Part shown: positions 27,069 to 35,901 of the stretch, one piece after another | How the letters are laid out: every line of letters starts with the position of its first letter | Numbering within the stretch: position 1 is the first letter of the stretch | Source: Streptomyces showdoensis | Lineage (GTDB): Bacteria; Actinomycetota; Actinomycetes; Streptomycetales; Streptomycetaceae | DNA: 64,000 nucleotides | NCBI RefSeq assembly: GCF_039535475.1 | Contig: NZ_BAAAXG010000026.1 | Coordinates: 1,736,001 to 1,800,000 of the forward strand | Reading direction: 5' to 3' | The notes under the pieces: generated by a model | Databases searched by the model: none | Told to the model about the DNA's origin: nothing | What the model saw: the letters and a program-made list of their open reading frames with translations, nothing else | Translations under genes and position numbers: made by a program

Positions 27069-28898
27069 TTAGAACGCGGCCTCGTCCAGGTCCATCAGCG
27101 AGCCGTCGACGCCCTCGGCGAGGAGGCGCTCGGCGGTCACGCCCGGCAGGACGTTGGCGGCGAAGAACTTCGCGGCCGCGATCTTGCCCTGGTAGAAGGC
27201 GGCGTCCTTGCCGGCGGCACCGGAGGCCAGCTTCTCGGCGGCGACGGCCGCGCCGCGCAGCAGCAGGTAGCCGACGACGACGTCGCCGGAGGCGAGCAGC
27301 AGGCGGGTGGTGTTGAGGCCGACCTTGTAGATGTTCTTGACGTCCTCGCCGGTGGCGGTGAGGTCGGTGAGCATCTTGCCGACGATGCCCTCCAGGTCGA
27401 CGGCCGCCTTGGCGAGCGCGTCGCGGGCGACGGACAGCTCCTCGCCGCCGGTGCCGACCGCGAGGAACTTCTTGATCTCCTCGGCGAGCGCGTTCAGGGA
27501 GGCGCCCTGGTCGCGGACGATCTTGCGGAAGAAGAAGTCCTGGCCCTGGATGGCCGTGGTGCCCTCGTAGAGGGTGTCGATCTTGGCGTCCCGGATGTAC
27601 TGCTCGATCGGGTACTCCTGCAGGAAGCCGGAGCCGCCGAAGGTCTGGAGCGACTGCGCGAGCTGCTCGTAGCCCTTCTCGGAGCCGTAGCCCTTGACGA
27701 TCGGGAGCAGCAGGTCGTTCAGGCCGTGCAGGGCCTTGGCGTCCTCGCCGGCCGCTTCCTTGATCGCGATCTCGTCCTGCACGGAGGCCGTGTAGAGGAC
27801 GAGGGAGCGCATGCCCTCGGCGTACGCCTTCTGCGTCATCAGCGAGCGGCGGACGTCGGGGTGGTGCGTGATGGTGACCTTGGGCGCGGCCTTGTCCATG
27901 AAGTTCGCCAGGTCGGTGCCCTGGACGCGCTCCTTGGCGTACTCCAGGGCGTTGAGGTAGCCCGTGGAGAGGGTGGAGATCGCCTTCGTGCCGACCATCA
28001 TGCGGGCGAACTCGATGATGAGGAACATCTGGCGGATGCCCTCGTGCTTGTCGCCGATCAGCCAGCCCTTGGCGGGGTGCTGGTCGCCGAAGGTCATCTC
28101 GCACGTGTTGGAGGCCTTGAGGCCCATCTTGTGCTCGACGTTGGTGGCGTAGACGCCGTTGCGGGCGCCGAGCTCGCCGGTCTCCCAGTCGAACTCGTAC
28201 TTCGGGACGAGGAAGAGCGAGAGGCCCTTGGTGCCGGGGCCGGCACCCTCGGGGCGGGCGAGGACGTAGTGGAGGATGTTCTCCTCCATGTCGTGCTCAC
28301 CGGAGGTGATGAAGCGCTTCACGCCCTCGATGTGCCAGGAGCCGTCCTCCTGCTGGACCGCCTTGGTGCGGCCGGCGCCGACGTCCGAGCCCGCGTCGGG
28401 CTCGGTGAGCACCATCGTGGAGCCCCAGCGCTTCTGGACGGCGATCTGCGCGACCTTCTTCTGCGCCTCGTTGCCCTCGTTGTAGAGGACGCCAGCGAAG
28501 GCCGGGCCGGAGGAGTACATCCAGATGGCCGGGTTCGAGCCGAGCAGCAGCTCCGCGTAGGCCCAGACGAGGGAGCGCGGGGAGACGGTGCCGCCGATGC
28601 CCTCGGGGATGCCCAGGCGCCAGTACTCGGAGTCCATGAAGGCCTTGTAGGACTTCTTGAAGCTGGCCGGGACGGGCGCGGTGTTGGTCTCCGGGTCGAA
28701 GACCGGCGGGTTGCGGTCGGCGTCGGCGAAGGACTCCGCGAGCTCGTTCTCGGCGAGGCGGCGGATCTCGTCGAGGATGCTCTTGGCGGTCTCGACGTCC
28801 ATCTCCTCGAACGGACCGGTGCCGTACACCTTGTCGCGGCCGAGCACCTCGAAGAGGTTGAACTCGATGTCGCGGAGATTCGACTTGTAGTGCCCCAT
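27069..28898 (-). CDS. Acyl-CoA dehydrogenase (FadE-like)
   Basis: ATG 28898 with GGAG upstream gives 609 residues, longer than the usual 380-400 and typical of the AidB/FadE5-like branch with a C-terminal extension. It has the N-terminal segment [20 protein letters not shown], flavin-site [12 protein letters not shown] and [20 protein letters not shown], and the C-terminal catalytic region [14 protein letters not shown], whose Glu is the base. It oxidises acyl-CoA to enoyl-CoA in beta-oxidation. Two similar dyads lie upstream, suggesting a TetR-type regulator. Confidence 0.94.
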   Translation of the reverse strand: MGHYKSNLRDIEFNLFEVLGRDKVYGTGPFEEMDVETAKSILDEIRRLAENELAESFADADRNPPVFDPETNTAPVPASFKKSYKAFMDSEYWRLGIPEGIGGTVSPRSLVWAYAELLLGSNPAIWMYSSGPAFAGVLYNEGNEAQKKVAQIAVQKRWGSTMVLTEPDAGSDVGAGRTKAVQQEDGSWHIEGVKRFITSGEHDMEENILHYVLARPEGAGPGTKGLSLFLVPKYEFDWETGELGARNGVYATNVEHKMGLKASNTCEMTFGDQHPAKGWLIGDKHEGIRQMFLIIEFARMMVGTKAISTLSTGYLNALEYAKERVQGTDLANFMDKAAPKVTITHHPDVRRSLMTQKAYAEGMRSLVLYTASVQDEIAIKEAAGEDAKALHGLNDLLLPIVKGYGSEKGYEQLAQSLQTFGGSGFLQEYPIEQYIRDAKIDTLYEGTTAIQGQDFFFRKIVRDQGASLNALAEEIKKFLAVGTGGEELSVARDALAKAAVDLEGIVGKMLTDLTATGEDVKNIYKVGLNTTRLLLASGDVVVGYLLLRGAAVAAEKLASGAAGKDAAFYQGKIAAAKFFAANVLPGVTAERLLAEGVDGSLMDLDEAAF

Positions 28899-28955
28899 GG
28901 CGACGGCTCCGTAAAGGCTCGGGGAGGCGGTTTTCTCATGCGCGTACACGACGGA

Positions 28956-29004
28956 CTACCGGCGGGTAGCTCACGCTCTCTACGATGATGCTACCCACCG
29001 GTAA
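28956..29004. promoter_or_regulatory. Twin dyads CTACC-N4-GGTAR upstream of the acyl-CoA dehydrogenase
   Basis: CTACCGGCGGGTAG (28956-28969) and CTACCCACCGGTAA (28991-29004) share the pattern CTACC-N4-GGTAR with centres 35 bases apart. They lie 58-106 bases before the start codon and look like two operators for one dimeric repressor. Confidence 0.6.
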
Positions 29005-29079
29005 TAACGGCAACCCCTATCCGCGCACTATGTCTGTGACACGCCCCTCAGTGAGGGCCTGCGGCCGGGCGGCGGCCGG

Positions 29080-29634
29080 TCAGTCGCCCACCTGGTACGC
29101 CGGGTCCGTCCAGCACGGAGAGGTGACGGAGACCGACAGGCTGTCCTTCTGCTGCTTCTCCCACTTCGAGGCGTCCTTGTACGTGGACGGCAGCAGCAGC
29201 TCGATCGTCGCCGTGTGGTGGTCCCGCTCGTGCTCCACGTCCAGCTGGAGCTGCTTGGCCTCGGACTTCGCGGGCTCGAAGCGCAGCACCTTCCAGCCCT
29301 TGGCCGGCAGGCCCTCGTGCAGGCGGTCCATGGCCTGCTTCAGGGCGTCGGCGGTCCCGTACATCGACCAGAAGTGCCGGACGCGGTAGCCGTCCTCGAC
29401 CCCGTCGCAGGGCGAGGCGTCCGGCGCGCCGTTGCCGGCCTGCTTCAGGCCCGCGGCGTCGAAGATCTCGCTCGACCTGGCCCGCACGAGGTCCTTGGCC
29501 TCGGCGACCTTCTTCGCCTGCGGCTCGTACGGCAGGTCGGCGGCGGAGTCGTTCATGGTGCTGCATCCCGTCGCGAGGAGGAGGGCGGTGGCGGCGGCCG
29601 TCAGGACGCCCGGGCGTCCGGTGCGTGCGCTCAC
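29080..29634 (-). CDS. Small lipoprotein, third gene of the WXG/hydrolase operon
   Basis: GTG 29634 overlaps the hydrolase stop (GTGA). The 184-residue product has a lipoprotein signal peptide with lipobox LLLATGC at residues about 19-25. The mature part is acidic with pairs of Cys (DASPCDGVEDG and VTSPCWTDPAY) that could form a disulfide. No known domain was recognised. Coupling to the DUF1023 hydrolase points to a shared envelope function, possibly immunity or chaperoning. Confidence 0.85.
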   Translation of the reverse strand: MSARTGRPGVLTAAATALLLATGCSTMNDSAADLPYEPQAKKVAEAKDLVRARSSEIFDAAGLKQAGNGAPDASPCDGVEDGYRVRHFWSMYGTADALKQAMDRLHEGLPAKGWKVLRFEPAKSEAKQLQLDVEHERDHHTATIELLLPSTYKDASKWEKQQKDSLSVSVTSPCWTDPAYQVGD

Positions 29635-31547
29635 TGGGCGGTCACTTCCTTGTAGCGGCCGGTGACGACCCGGGCCTGGTTGTTCAGGCTCTCGGTGCCG
29701 TTGTCCCAGTAGCCGCTGTGCCCCCGGGAGCCGTCCGTCGCCACGATGTGGGCGCCGAAGTCGGGGTTGGTGGGCGTCAGCGTCTTCACCACGCTCTGGC
29801 CGTCGCCGTCGATCCACGAGGGCAGGACGTCGATGTCGACCTTCTTGGGCGCGTGGCCCCAGCCGCCGATGTCCGGCACCGGGTCGCTGGTGACGAAGGG
29901 GATGTTGAAGCCGCCGTACTTGTCGTCGGTGAGCATGTCGAGCGGGCTGCCGGGCAGCCGCAGTCCCTTGAGGTACGGGTCGCTGTCCGCCTCCGCCGCG
30001 TAGACGTGCCCCTTGGGGACGTCCAGGTCGGTGGCGCTGCCCACCTGCATGCCGGGGCTGCCCGCCACGAAGATGTCGTCGGCGTGCAGCGTGCCCTGGC
30101 GGGCGGCGGAGCCGATGACCGTGGAGCCGTAGCTGTGGCCGGTGACGGTCAGGTGGGTCGCGTCGCCCTGGTGGGTGGCGCGCAGGCCGTCCACGAAGGC
30201 GTTCAGCTTGGGCGCGCCGTCGTTGGCGTAGTGGCTGAAGGGCGCGTCCTTCACGATGTCCTGCGGGGCGTCGTAGCCGAGCCAGGTGATGGTGGAGACG
30301 CTCTGCCCGCCGGCGAGGTTGTCGCTGGCCCGCCAGAGGGTCTCCATGCGCTTGATGTCGCCGCCGATGCCCTCCAGGTTGGAGGTGGTGCCGGGCACGT
30401 ACATCGCGGTGTGGGTGGCGGTGTCCGGATTGCCGTTGGCGACGATCGCGTGCCCGTTGCCCTGGGTGTCGAAGCCGAGGAGGTACGCCTCGGGCAGCGG
30501 CCTCTCGCCGGGCTTCTCGGCCCGGCCGGTGCGGTCGAAGCGGTCCTGGATGGCGTTCATGCCCTTCAGGTCGGCCTCCAGCTCCTTCTTCCGGTCGCCG
30601 TACTTCTCGTTCCACTCCCGCCACTCGGGGTTCTTGATGACCGCCGGGTAGGAGCCGCTGGGGTTGGGCAGGTACTCCTGCGGCTGCTTCGGGATGGCGT
30701 TGAGGTCGAGCTGGGTCTGGGCGCGGGTCTCCGCGAGGACCATCCGGTTGGCGTCGTCGCGGACCGCGGAGGGGATGCCGTCCAGGGCGCCGATGGAGGC
30801 CGGGTAGAGCGTCGCGTACTCGTCGCGCTGCTCCTGGGTGAGGCCGTTCCACCAGTCGGCGTTCTCCTTGGGGGACTTGCCGTGGGGGATCTTGTCGTCG
30901 TCGGCGTACTTGCCGGCGGCCCCCTGCATCGCCTTGGTGTCCCGGGCGGCGTCGGCGAGGGTCTCGTCGCTGACGGTGAGGCCGGGCTCGGCCTTGAGCT
31001 GGCGCAGGGCGGCGGCGTAGCGGCCGTCGATCTCGGTGGCCTCGCGGACCGCGTCGCCGATGCGCTGGGCGATGTCCTCGGCCTTGCCCTTGTTCTCGTC
31101 GCCGCTCCCGATCCCCTCGGCCTTGCCCGGGAGGTACGGGAAGGGGGCGCCGTCGTGGGCGGTCTGGTCGCCCTTGAGGACGTACGACTGGGTCGGGTAG
31201 CTGACCGAACCGTCGGGCTTGACGGTGAACTTCAGGTTCTCCGCGTCCTCCAGCGCCTGCTTCAACTTCTTCTGCGGGGCGGCGAGTTCCGCCGCGAGCC
31301 CGTTGAGCGCGGTGCGGACGAGGCCGCACTCGGTGTGCAGGTACTGGTAGTTGCGGGAGAGCTGCCGGACGTCGCCGCCCGCCTTGTCCGCCGTCTCGCC
31401 CTTCTGGGTCTCGTGGATCTTGGCGAACATGTGGTTGTCCACCCGGTCCTTGTCCGCGTTGGCGCGGGAGCTGACCTTGCCCCAGCCGTCGGCGGCGTCG
31501 GTGTACTCGCTGAGCTTCACGTCGCGGAGTTGCTGCCAGGTGGGCAC
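29631..31547 (-). CDS. DUF1023-type alpha/beta hydrolase with helical N-terminal domain
   Basis: GTG 31547, with GGAGGG upstream and 5 bases past the preceding stop, gives 638 residues. The N-terminal 270 residues are helical and rich in Lys/Glu/Gln (VPTWQQLRDVKLSEYTDAADGW, ETQKGETADKAGG), resembling WXG100/LXG-type regions. The C-terminal part is an alpha/beta hydrolase: nucleophile elbow HLTVTGHSYGSTVIG, acid and His in the following segments, with FVAGSPGMQVGSATDL. No signal peptide is visible, so export would need a type VII-like route. The natural substrate is unknown. Confidence 0.88.
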   Translation of the reverse strand: MPTWQQLRDVKLSEYTDAADGWGKVSSRANADKDRVDNHMFAKIHETQKGETADKAGGDVRQLSRNYQYLHTECGLVRTALNGLAAELAAPQKKLKQALEDAENLKFTVKPDGSVSYPTQSYVLKGDQTAHDGAPFPYLPGKAEGIGSGDENKGKAEDIAQRIGDAVREATEIDGRYAAALRQLKAEPGLTVSDETLADAARDTKAMQGAAGKYADDDKIPHGKSPKENADWWNGLTQEQRDEYATLYPASIGALDGIPSAVRDDANRMVLAETRAQTQLDLNAIPKQPQEYLPNPSGSYPAVIKNPEWREWNEKYGDRKKELEADLKGMNAIQDRFDRTGRAEKPGERPLPEAYLLGFDTQGNGHAIVANGNPDTATHTAMYVPGTTSNLEGIGGDIKRMETLWRASDNLAGGQSVSTITWLGYDAPQDIVKDAPFSHYANDGAPKLNAFVDGLRATHQGDATHLTVTGHSYGSTVIGSAARQGTLHADDIFVAGSPGMQVGSATDLDVPKGHVYAAEADSDPYLKGLRLPGSPLDMLTDDKYGGFNIPFVTSDPVPDIGGWGHAPKKVDIDVLPSWIDGDGQSVVKTLTPTNPDFGAHIVATDGSRGHSGYWDNGTESLNNQARVVTGRYKEVTAQ

Positions 31548-31552
31548 GGCGG

Positions 31553-31975
31553 TCAGCCCTCCTTCTTCGCGCCGGGCCCGCTGCCCTCGGCGGCGACCTT
31601 CTTCTGGGTGTCCAGTTCGCGTTCGCCGAAGTCCCGCCCGGCGGCCTTGAGCGCGCCCTCGAGCCGCCCGCACTCGTCGCGGACGTTGGTGAGGCGGGTC
31701 TTCCAGGTGCCGAGGATCTCGGTGAGCGCGGCGGTGGAGTCGAAGCCCGCGGTGCCGCCTGCGACGCCCTCGTTCGCGGTGTCGAGGTCGGTGACCGAGC
31801 TGCTGGTGGAGGTCTTCAGCTCGCCCGCGGTGTTGCCCGCGCCGTGCCAGGGCCCGACGTCCGCCTTGAGATCGGGACCGCCGCCGCCTCCGCCGTCGGG
31901 CGCGGGAAGGCCCGCGAGGCTCATCGCCGCGGGCCGTTCACCGATGAGTTCCTGCCATTTGGCGTTGAGCGCCAT
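31553..31975 (-). CDS. Small helical protein, WXG100-like in size and layout
   Basis: ATG 31975 with GGGGGTGAAAG upstream gives 140 residues. It has a Gly-rich region after residue 20, a short Ser/Thr stretch, and a C-terminal amphipathic helix (AALTEILGTWKTRLTNVRDECGRLEGALKAAGRDFGERE). There is no canonical central WXG, but the length, the tryptophan in the helix and the position ahead of the hydrolase suit an ESX-type partner. This call is inference from layout. Confidence 0.7.
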   Translation of the reverse strand: MALNAKWQELIGERPAAMSLAGLPAPDGGGGGGPDLKADVGPWHGAGNTAGELKTSTSSSVTDLDTANEGVAGGTAGFDSTAALTEILGTWKTRLTNVRDECGRLEGALKAAGRDFGERELDTQKKVAAEGSGPGAKKEG

Positions 31976-32100
31976 CTTTCACCCCCGTGGTGGCCGGATT
32001 GCTTCCGCGAACCTAGCAAGAGAGTCCGCACCGTGCGAAGAAGAGTGCGAGGGGCATCCATGCGCCCCCCGGGCGGGCCGCCGGTCGATAGTCTGGGCAC

Positions 32101-32619
32101 ATGTACGGCTACGACCAGAATCCGGGTGCCCAGCAGCAGTACGGTCAGCCCCCGCAGCAGCCGCCGATGCACGGCGGCATGCAGGGCGGCGCGCAGGCCG
32201 GCATGCAGGGCGGCATGCAGGGCGGCTACGCCCAGCAGCCGCCGCTCTACCCGGAGCCGTCGCCGCCGTCGCTCGCCGACGCCGTGCGCGCGTTCACGAC
32301 CGGCACGCTCGCGGCCGAGGACTTCCAGCAGATCTTCGCGACCTCGAAGGTCTACTGCCCGCGCGGGGACAACCCGGGCTTCCTCGCGCTGCACAACACC
32401 CAGCAGCCGGTGATCCCCATGTTCACCTCGCTGAAGGAGCTGCGGCGGTACGCGGGCAAGGAGTCGAAGTACTTCGTGATCACCGGCGCCGAGGTGATCG
32501 ACCTGCTGCCGACGGGGTACGGCTTCGTCCTCGACATGGAGGGCGACCACCGGATGGTCTTCGACGCGAAGGCCGTGGAGCAGATGGTCGACTTCGCGAT
32601 GCGGCGGATGTACGGCTGA
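32101..32619 (+). CDS. SseB-family protein with Met/Gly/Gln-rich N-terminus
   Basis: The 172-residue product has an N-terminal tract of Gln, Pro, Gly and Met (residues about 1-45, with repeated MQGG units). From residue about 55 a SseB N-terminal-type domain follows (LADAVRAFTTGTLAAEDFQQIFATSKVYCPR, FTSLKELRRYAGKESKYFVITGAEVIDLLPTGYGFVLDMEG). SseB domains are widespread in Streptomyces, often near ESX-type genes; here it is divergent from the WXG-like gene. Function unknown. Confidence 0.85.
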   Translation: MYGYDQNPGAQQQYGQPPQQPPMHGGMQGGAQAGMQGGMQGGYAQQPPLYPEPSPPSLADAVRAFTTGTLAAEDFQQIFATSKVYCPRGDNPGFLALHNTQQPVIPMFTSLKELRRYAGKESKYFVITGAEVIDLLPTGYGFVLDMEGDHRMVFDAKAVEQMVDFAMRRMYG

Positions 32620-32658
32620 CGGAGGCTGTACGTGTCGGCCGAGGACCGGCAGGTGTCG

Positions 32659-32692
32659 GGGACGCCCGGGAGGAATACCTCCCGGGCGTCCC
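32659..32692 (+). terminator. Hairpin terminator after the SseB-family gene
   Basis: Fifteen-base arms (GGGACGCCCGGGAGG-type) flank an AATA loop. Confidence 0.85.
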
Positions 32693-32718
32693 GCGTTCCG
32701 GGTGGCGGAAAGTTCAAG

Positions 32719-32763
32719 CTTCAACTAAAGTAGTCGTACGGACTTCAACTAAAGTGGTTGTAC
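32719..32763. promoter_or_regulatory. Two direct repeats before the pirin gene (candidate operator)
   Basis: CTTCAACTAAAGT followed by RGTYGTAC occurs at 32719-32739 and again at 32743-32763, 24 bases apart. The ACTTTAGTTGAAG word resembles MarR/HxlR-type half-sites. The second copy ends 16 bases before the pirin start codon, so binding there would block transcription or initiation. Confidence 0.65.
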
Positions 32764-32779
32764 CGAATGGAGGCCCGCC

Positions 32780-33742
32780 ATGCCCGCCGTGACTGTCGAG
32801 AACCCGCTCACCCTGCCCCGCGTCGCCGCCCCCGCCGAGGCCGTCGCCCGGCCGGTGCTCGCCGTGACCACCGCACCCTCGGGCTTCGAGGGGGAGGGCT
32901 TCCCGGTGCGCCGCGCGTTCGCCGGGATCAACTACCAGTACCTCGACCCGTTCATCATGATGGACCAGATGGGCGAGGTGGAGTACGCGCCGGGAGAGCC
33001 CAAGGGCACCCCGTGGCACCCCCACCGCGGCTTCGAGACCGTCACCTACATCATCGACGGGATCTTCGACCACCAGGACTCCAACGGGGGCGGCGGCACC
33101 ATCACCAACGGCGACACCCAGTGGATGACCGCCGGCTCCGGCCTCCTGCACATCGAGGCCCCGCCGGAGCAGCTGGTCATGAGCGGCGGCCTCTTCCACG
33201 GCCTCCAGCTCTGGGTGAACCTGCCCGCCTCCGACAAGATGATGGCCCCCCGCTACCAGGACATCCGCGGCGGCCAGGTCCAGCTCCTCACCTCCCCGGA
33301 CGGCGGCGCGCTGCTCCGCGTCATCGCCGGCGAGCTCGACGGGCACCAGGGCCCGGGCATCACCCACACCCCCATCACGATGATCCACGCCACCCTGCGC
33401 CCCGGCGCCGAGATCAACCTGCCGTGGCGCGAGGACTTCAACGGCCTCGCCTACGTGCTGGCCGGCCGCGGCACCGTCGGCACCGAGCGGCGCCCGGTCC
33501 ACATGGGCCAGACCGCCGTCTTCGGCAAGGGCGGCGCGCTGACCGTCCGCGCCGACGAGAAGCAGGACGGGAACACCCCCGACCTGGAGGTCGTGCTCCT
33601 CGGCGGACAGCCGATCCGTGAGCCGATGGCGCACTACGGCCCGTTCGTCATGAACACCCAGGCCGAACTCCGCCAGGCCTTCGAGGACTTCCAGGCCGGC
33701 CGCCTCGGCACCATCCCGGCCGTCCACGGCATGGGCGAGTAA
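32780..33742 (+). CDS. Pirin family protein
   Basis: The 320-residue bicupin is typical of pirin. Metal ligands are in WHPHRGFETVTYIIDGIFDHQD and TAGSGLLHIEAP, with the C-terminal cupin from about residue 180. The start is ATG 32780, 7 bases after GGAGG. Pirins are Fe(II) proteins with quercetinase or redox-signalling roles; in Streptomyces a pirin has been linked to acyl-CoA dehydrogenase activity. Two direct repeats upstream suggest redox- or ligand-responsive regulation. Confidence 0.93.
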   Translation: MPAVTVENPLTLPRVAAPAEAVARPVLAVTTAPSGFEGEGFPVRRAFAGINYQYLDPFIMMDQMGEVEYAPGEPKGTPWHPHRGFETVTYIIDGIFDHQDSNGGGGTITNGDTQWMTAGSGLLHIEAPPEQLVMSGGLFHGLQLWVNLPASDKMMAPRYQDIRGGQVQLLTSPDGGALLRVIAGELDGHQGPGITHTPITMIHATLRPGAEINLPWREDFNGLAYVLAGRGTVGTERRPVHMGQTAVFGKGGALTVRADEKQDGNTPDLEVVLLGGQPIREPMAHYGPFVMNTQAELRQAFEDFQAGRLGTIPAVHGMGE

Positions 33743-33753
33743 CGACGGGACCG

Positions 33754-33788
33754 GTACGGGCACGGGGGCGCCGCCCCCGTGCCCGTAC
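33754..33788 (+). terminator. Hairpin terminator after the pirin gene
   Basis: Perfect 16-base arms (GTACGGGCACGGGGGC and its complement) flank a GCC loop. Confidence 0.87.
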
Positions 33789-33912
33789 GGCTCTCCCCGT
33801 ACGCCTCTCCGGGACGGGGCGACGGCCTCCGTGCCCCGGCGTCCTGACGGGCAGTCACCCGTCCGGCTCCCAGCGCAGGACGACACGCCGGGCGGCGTGG
33901 TCCGGTGGACGC

Positions 33913-34974
33913 GTGTCCACCGATCGCCCGTCGCCGCTGCTTCCCGAGGGTGCCCGCCGCACCGCCGCCTGGTGCGCCGTCGCCCTCCTCGTCGCCGGGG
34001 TCGCGGCGGTCTTCATCTGGCTCTGCGTCGTCTTCAAGACGGCCGTGACCCCCGTCCTGCTCGCCCTCCTCGGCACCGCGCTGCTCGGCCCGCTCTACCG
34101 TCGGCTGCTGCGGATGAAGGTGCAGAAGTCGCTGGCCGCCGGGCTCACGGTGATCGCCGTGGTCGCGGTCGTCGGCGGCGCCACGTACATCGTCGTCGCC
34201 GCCCTCATCGAGACCGGCGACCAGATCGTCACCTCGCTCCGGCAGGCCGCCACCGACATCGCCGAGCACCTCGGCGCGGCCGGCACCTCCCTGGACGACC
34301 TGGCCAAGAACGCCAAGAAGCTGCTGGAGCGGTTCGGCGGGACCGCCGCCTCCGGGGTCATCTCCGGGCTCAGCGTGGTCGGCCAGATGCTCGCCACCGC
34401 CGTCCTCGCGCTCCTCCTCATCTTCTTCTTCCTGCGCGACTCCGACCGGGCCGCCGACGCGCTGCGCTCGCTCGCCCCCCGCTCCACCGGCGACATGGTG
34501 GAGGCCATGGGGCGGCGGGCCTTCGAGGCGGTCGAGGGCTTCATGAGGGGCACCACCTTCGTCGCCTTCGTCGACGCCGTCCTCATCGGGATCGGCCTGC
34601 TGGTGCTCAAGGTGCCCGGCGCGGTGGGCCTGGCCGCGCTCGTCTTCGTCACCGCCTACATCCCGTACCTCGGCGCCTTCCTGTCCGGCGCGGTCGCCGT
34701 CCTCGTCGCCCTCGCCGACCGCGGCTTCGTCATCGCGCTGTGGGTGCTCGGGGTGGTCCTCGCCGTCCAGGTCCTGGAGGGCAACGTCCTCCAGCCCATG
34801 GTCCAGAGCCGGACCGTGCAGATGCACCCGGCGGTGGTCATGCTGGCCATCACCGCCGGGGCCTCCGTCGCCGGCATCCTGGGCATGCTGCTCGCCGTCC
34901 CCCTGACGGCCGCGGCCTTCGGGGTGATCGGCGAGCTGCGCAGCCGGTACGGGGCGGCGGACGCCCCCGGCTGA
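33913..34974 (+). CDS. AI-2E family (PerM-type) transporter
   Basis: GTG 33913 gives 353 residues with about eight membrane segments. The family signature is seen in the pore region (GLAALVFVTAYIPYLGAFLSGAVAVLVALADRG) and in LEGNVLQPMVQSRTVQMHPAVVMLAITAGASVAGILGMLLAVPL. Members export small molecules or Na+; the AI-2 link is not general. It ends exactly where the convergent MBL gene ends (TGA followed directly by TCA). Confidence 0.9.
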   Translation: MSTDRPSPLLPEGARRTAAWCAVALLVAGVAAVFIWLCVVFKTAVTPVLLALLGTALLGPLYRRLLRMKVQKSLAAGLTVIAVVAVVGGATYIVVAALIETGDQIVTSLRQAATDIAEHLGAAGTSLDDLAKNAKKLLERFGGTAASGVISGLSVVGQMLATAVLALLLIFFFLRDSDRAADALRSLAPRSTGDMVEAMGRRAFEAVEGFMRGTTFVAFVDAVLIGIGLLVLKVPGAVGLAALVFVTAYIPYLGAFLSGAVAVLVALADRGFVIALWVLGVVLAVQVLEGNVLQPMVQSRTVQMHPAVVMLAITAGASVAGILGMLLAVPLTAAAFGVIGELRSRYGAADAPG

Positions 34975-35787
34975 TCAGGCCGGCAGGCCGCCCGGCTCGA
35001 AGGAGGCGAGCAGCCGCTCGAGAGCCGCCTGGTCGGGCCCGACGAACGGGTCCGCGTCCGGCGCCATCGTGATCGTCTCGATCATCCGGCCGGTCATCCG
35101 CACGGCCGGCGGCAGATGCGTGCTCAGCACGATCTCCGGGTTCATCCCGCGCACCAGGTCCACCCACACCCCGTACCGCACCGGGTCCACGATCTGCACC
35201 CACGGGCTGTCGACCGTCGCCCACAGCAGCTGCGCGGCCCGCAGCTCCTCCGGCTTGAGGTCGTTGGCGTGCCCGCTCCGCGCGAGCTCCTCGGTGGGCA
35301 TCGGGGCGCCGAAGCAGTCGGAGCTGAAGCAGATCCGGGTCCTCTCGTCGTAGAAGCCGACGGTGGCCGGGTTGTCGAAGAGCGGCGGCCGGAACGCGGC
35401 GAGCACCCGGTCGCCCACGTCCAGGCCCTGGCCCGGGTTGAGGAAGTACACCCGGTCCATCGGCAGCGGCCGCTCGGTGGTCATGATCCCCGCGCCGACG
35501 AAGGTGGTCACCACCCGCGCCCGGGGAGCCGCCGCCAGCAGCTCGAAGAGGCCGCCCGTGTGGTCGCGGTCCGGGTGGGTGAGCCAGATCCAGCGCACGT
35601 CGGCCGGGTCCATGACGCCGCCGAGCGCGGCGAGGAAGTCCCGGTCCGCGACGGAGAGCCCGGTGTCGACGACCACCGGCTCGCGGGCGGTGAGGACGAA
35701 GGCGTTGACGGGGATGTGGCCGATCCCCGGCACGTCGAGGCTGTCCCCGAGGACGGTGACGTCGCTGCCGACCTTGTGCGTTTCCAT
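34975..35787 (-). CDS. MBL-fold metallohydrolase, flavodiiron-like
   Basis: The 270-residue product has the metallo-beta-lactamase motif LTHPDRDHTGG (HxDxDH-like) and further ligands DCFGAPM and STHLPP. It lacks a flavodoxin domain, so it is the di-iron half only. The substrate is unknown; relatives include oxygen-binding di-iron proteins. Start ATG 35787. It is convergent with, and abuts, the AI-2E gene. Confidence 0.88.
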   Translation of the reverse strand: METHKVGSDVTVLGDSLDVPGIGHIPVNAFVLTAREPVVVDTGLSVADRDFLAALGGVMDPADVRWIWLTHPDRDHTGGLFELLAAAPRARVVTTFVGAGIMTTERPLPMDRVYFLNPGQGLDVGDRVLAAFRPPLFDNPATVGFYDERTRICFSSDCFGAPMPTEELARSGHANDLKPEELRAAQLLWATVDSPWVQIVDPVRYGVWVDLVRGMNPEIVLSTHLPPAVRMTGRMIETITMAPDADPFVGPDQAALERLLASFEPGGLPA

Positions 35788-35901
35788 GGCGGGCTCCCGG
35801 GTCCCCCCGGCGGCCGTACGAGACCAGTCTCCTCCCGGGACCGGGCGCCCGCTCGGCGGCCGCCCCGCGAGGACGGAGGGGCCGCCCCCGGGCCCCCGTG
35901 G

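Noticed and set aside
31435..31443. DnaA-box-like TTGTCCACC; a similar word occurs at 42676
   Set aside because: Each differs from the Streptomyces box by one base and they are isolated and far apart, so no origin is indicated.
29625..32792. Long plus-strand open frame (about 1055 codons) opposite the WXG/hydrolase/lipoprotein operon
   Set aside because: Its sequence is Val/Gly/Arg/Leu-rich with no recognisable domain and it mirrors the coding strand of real genes.
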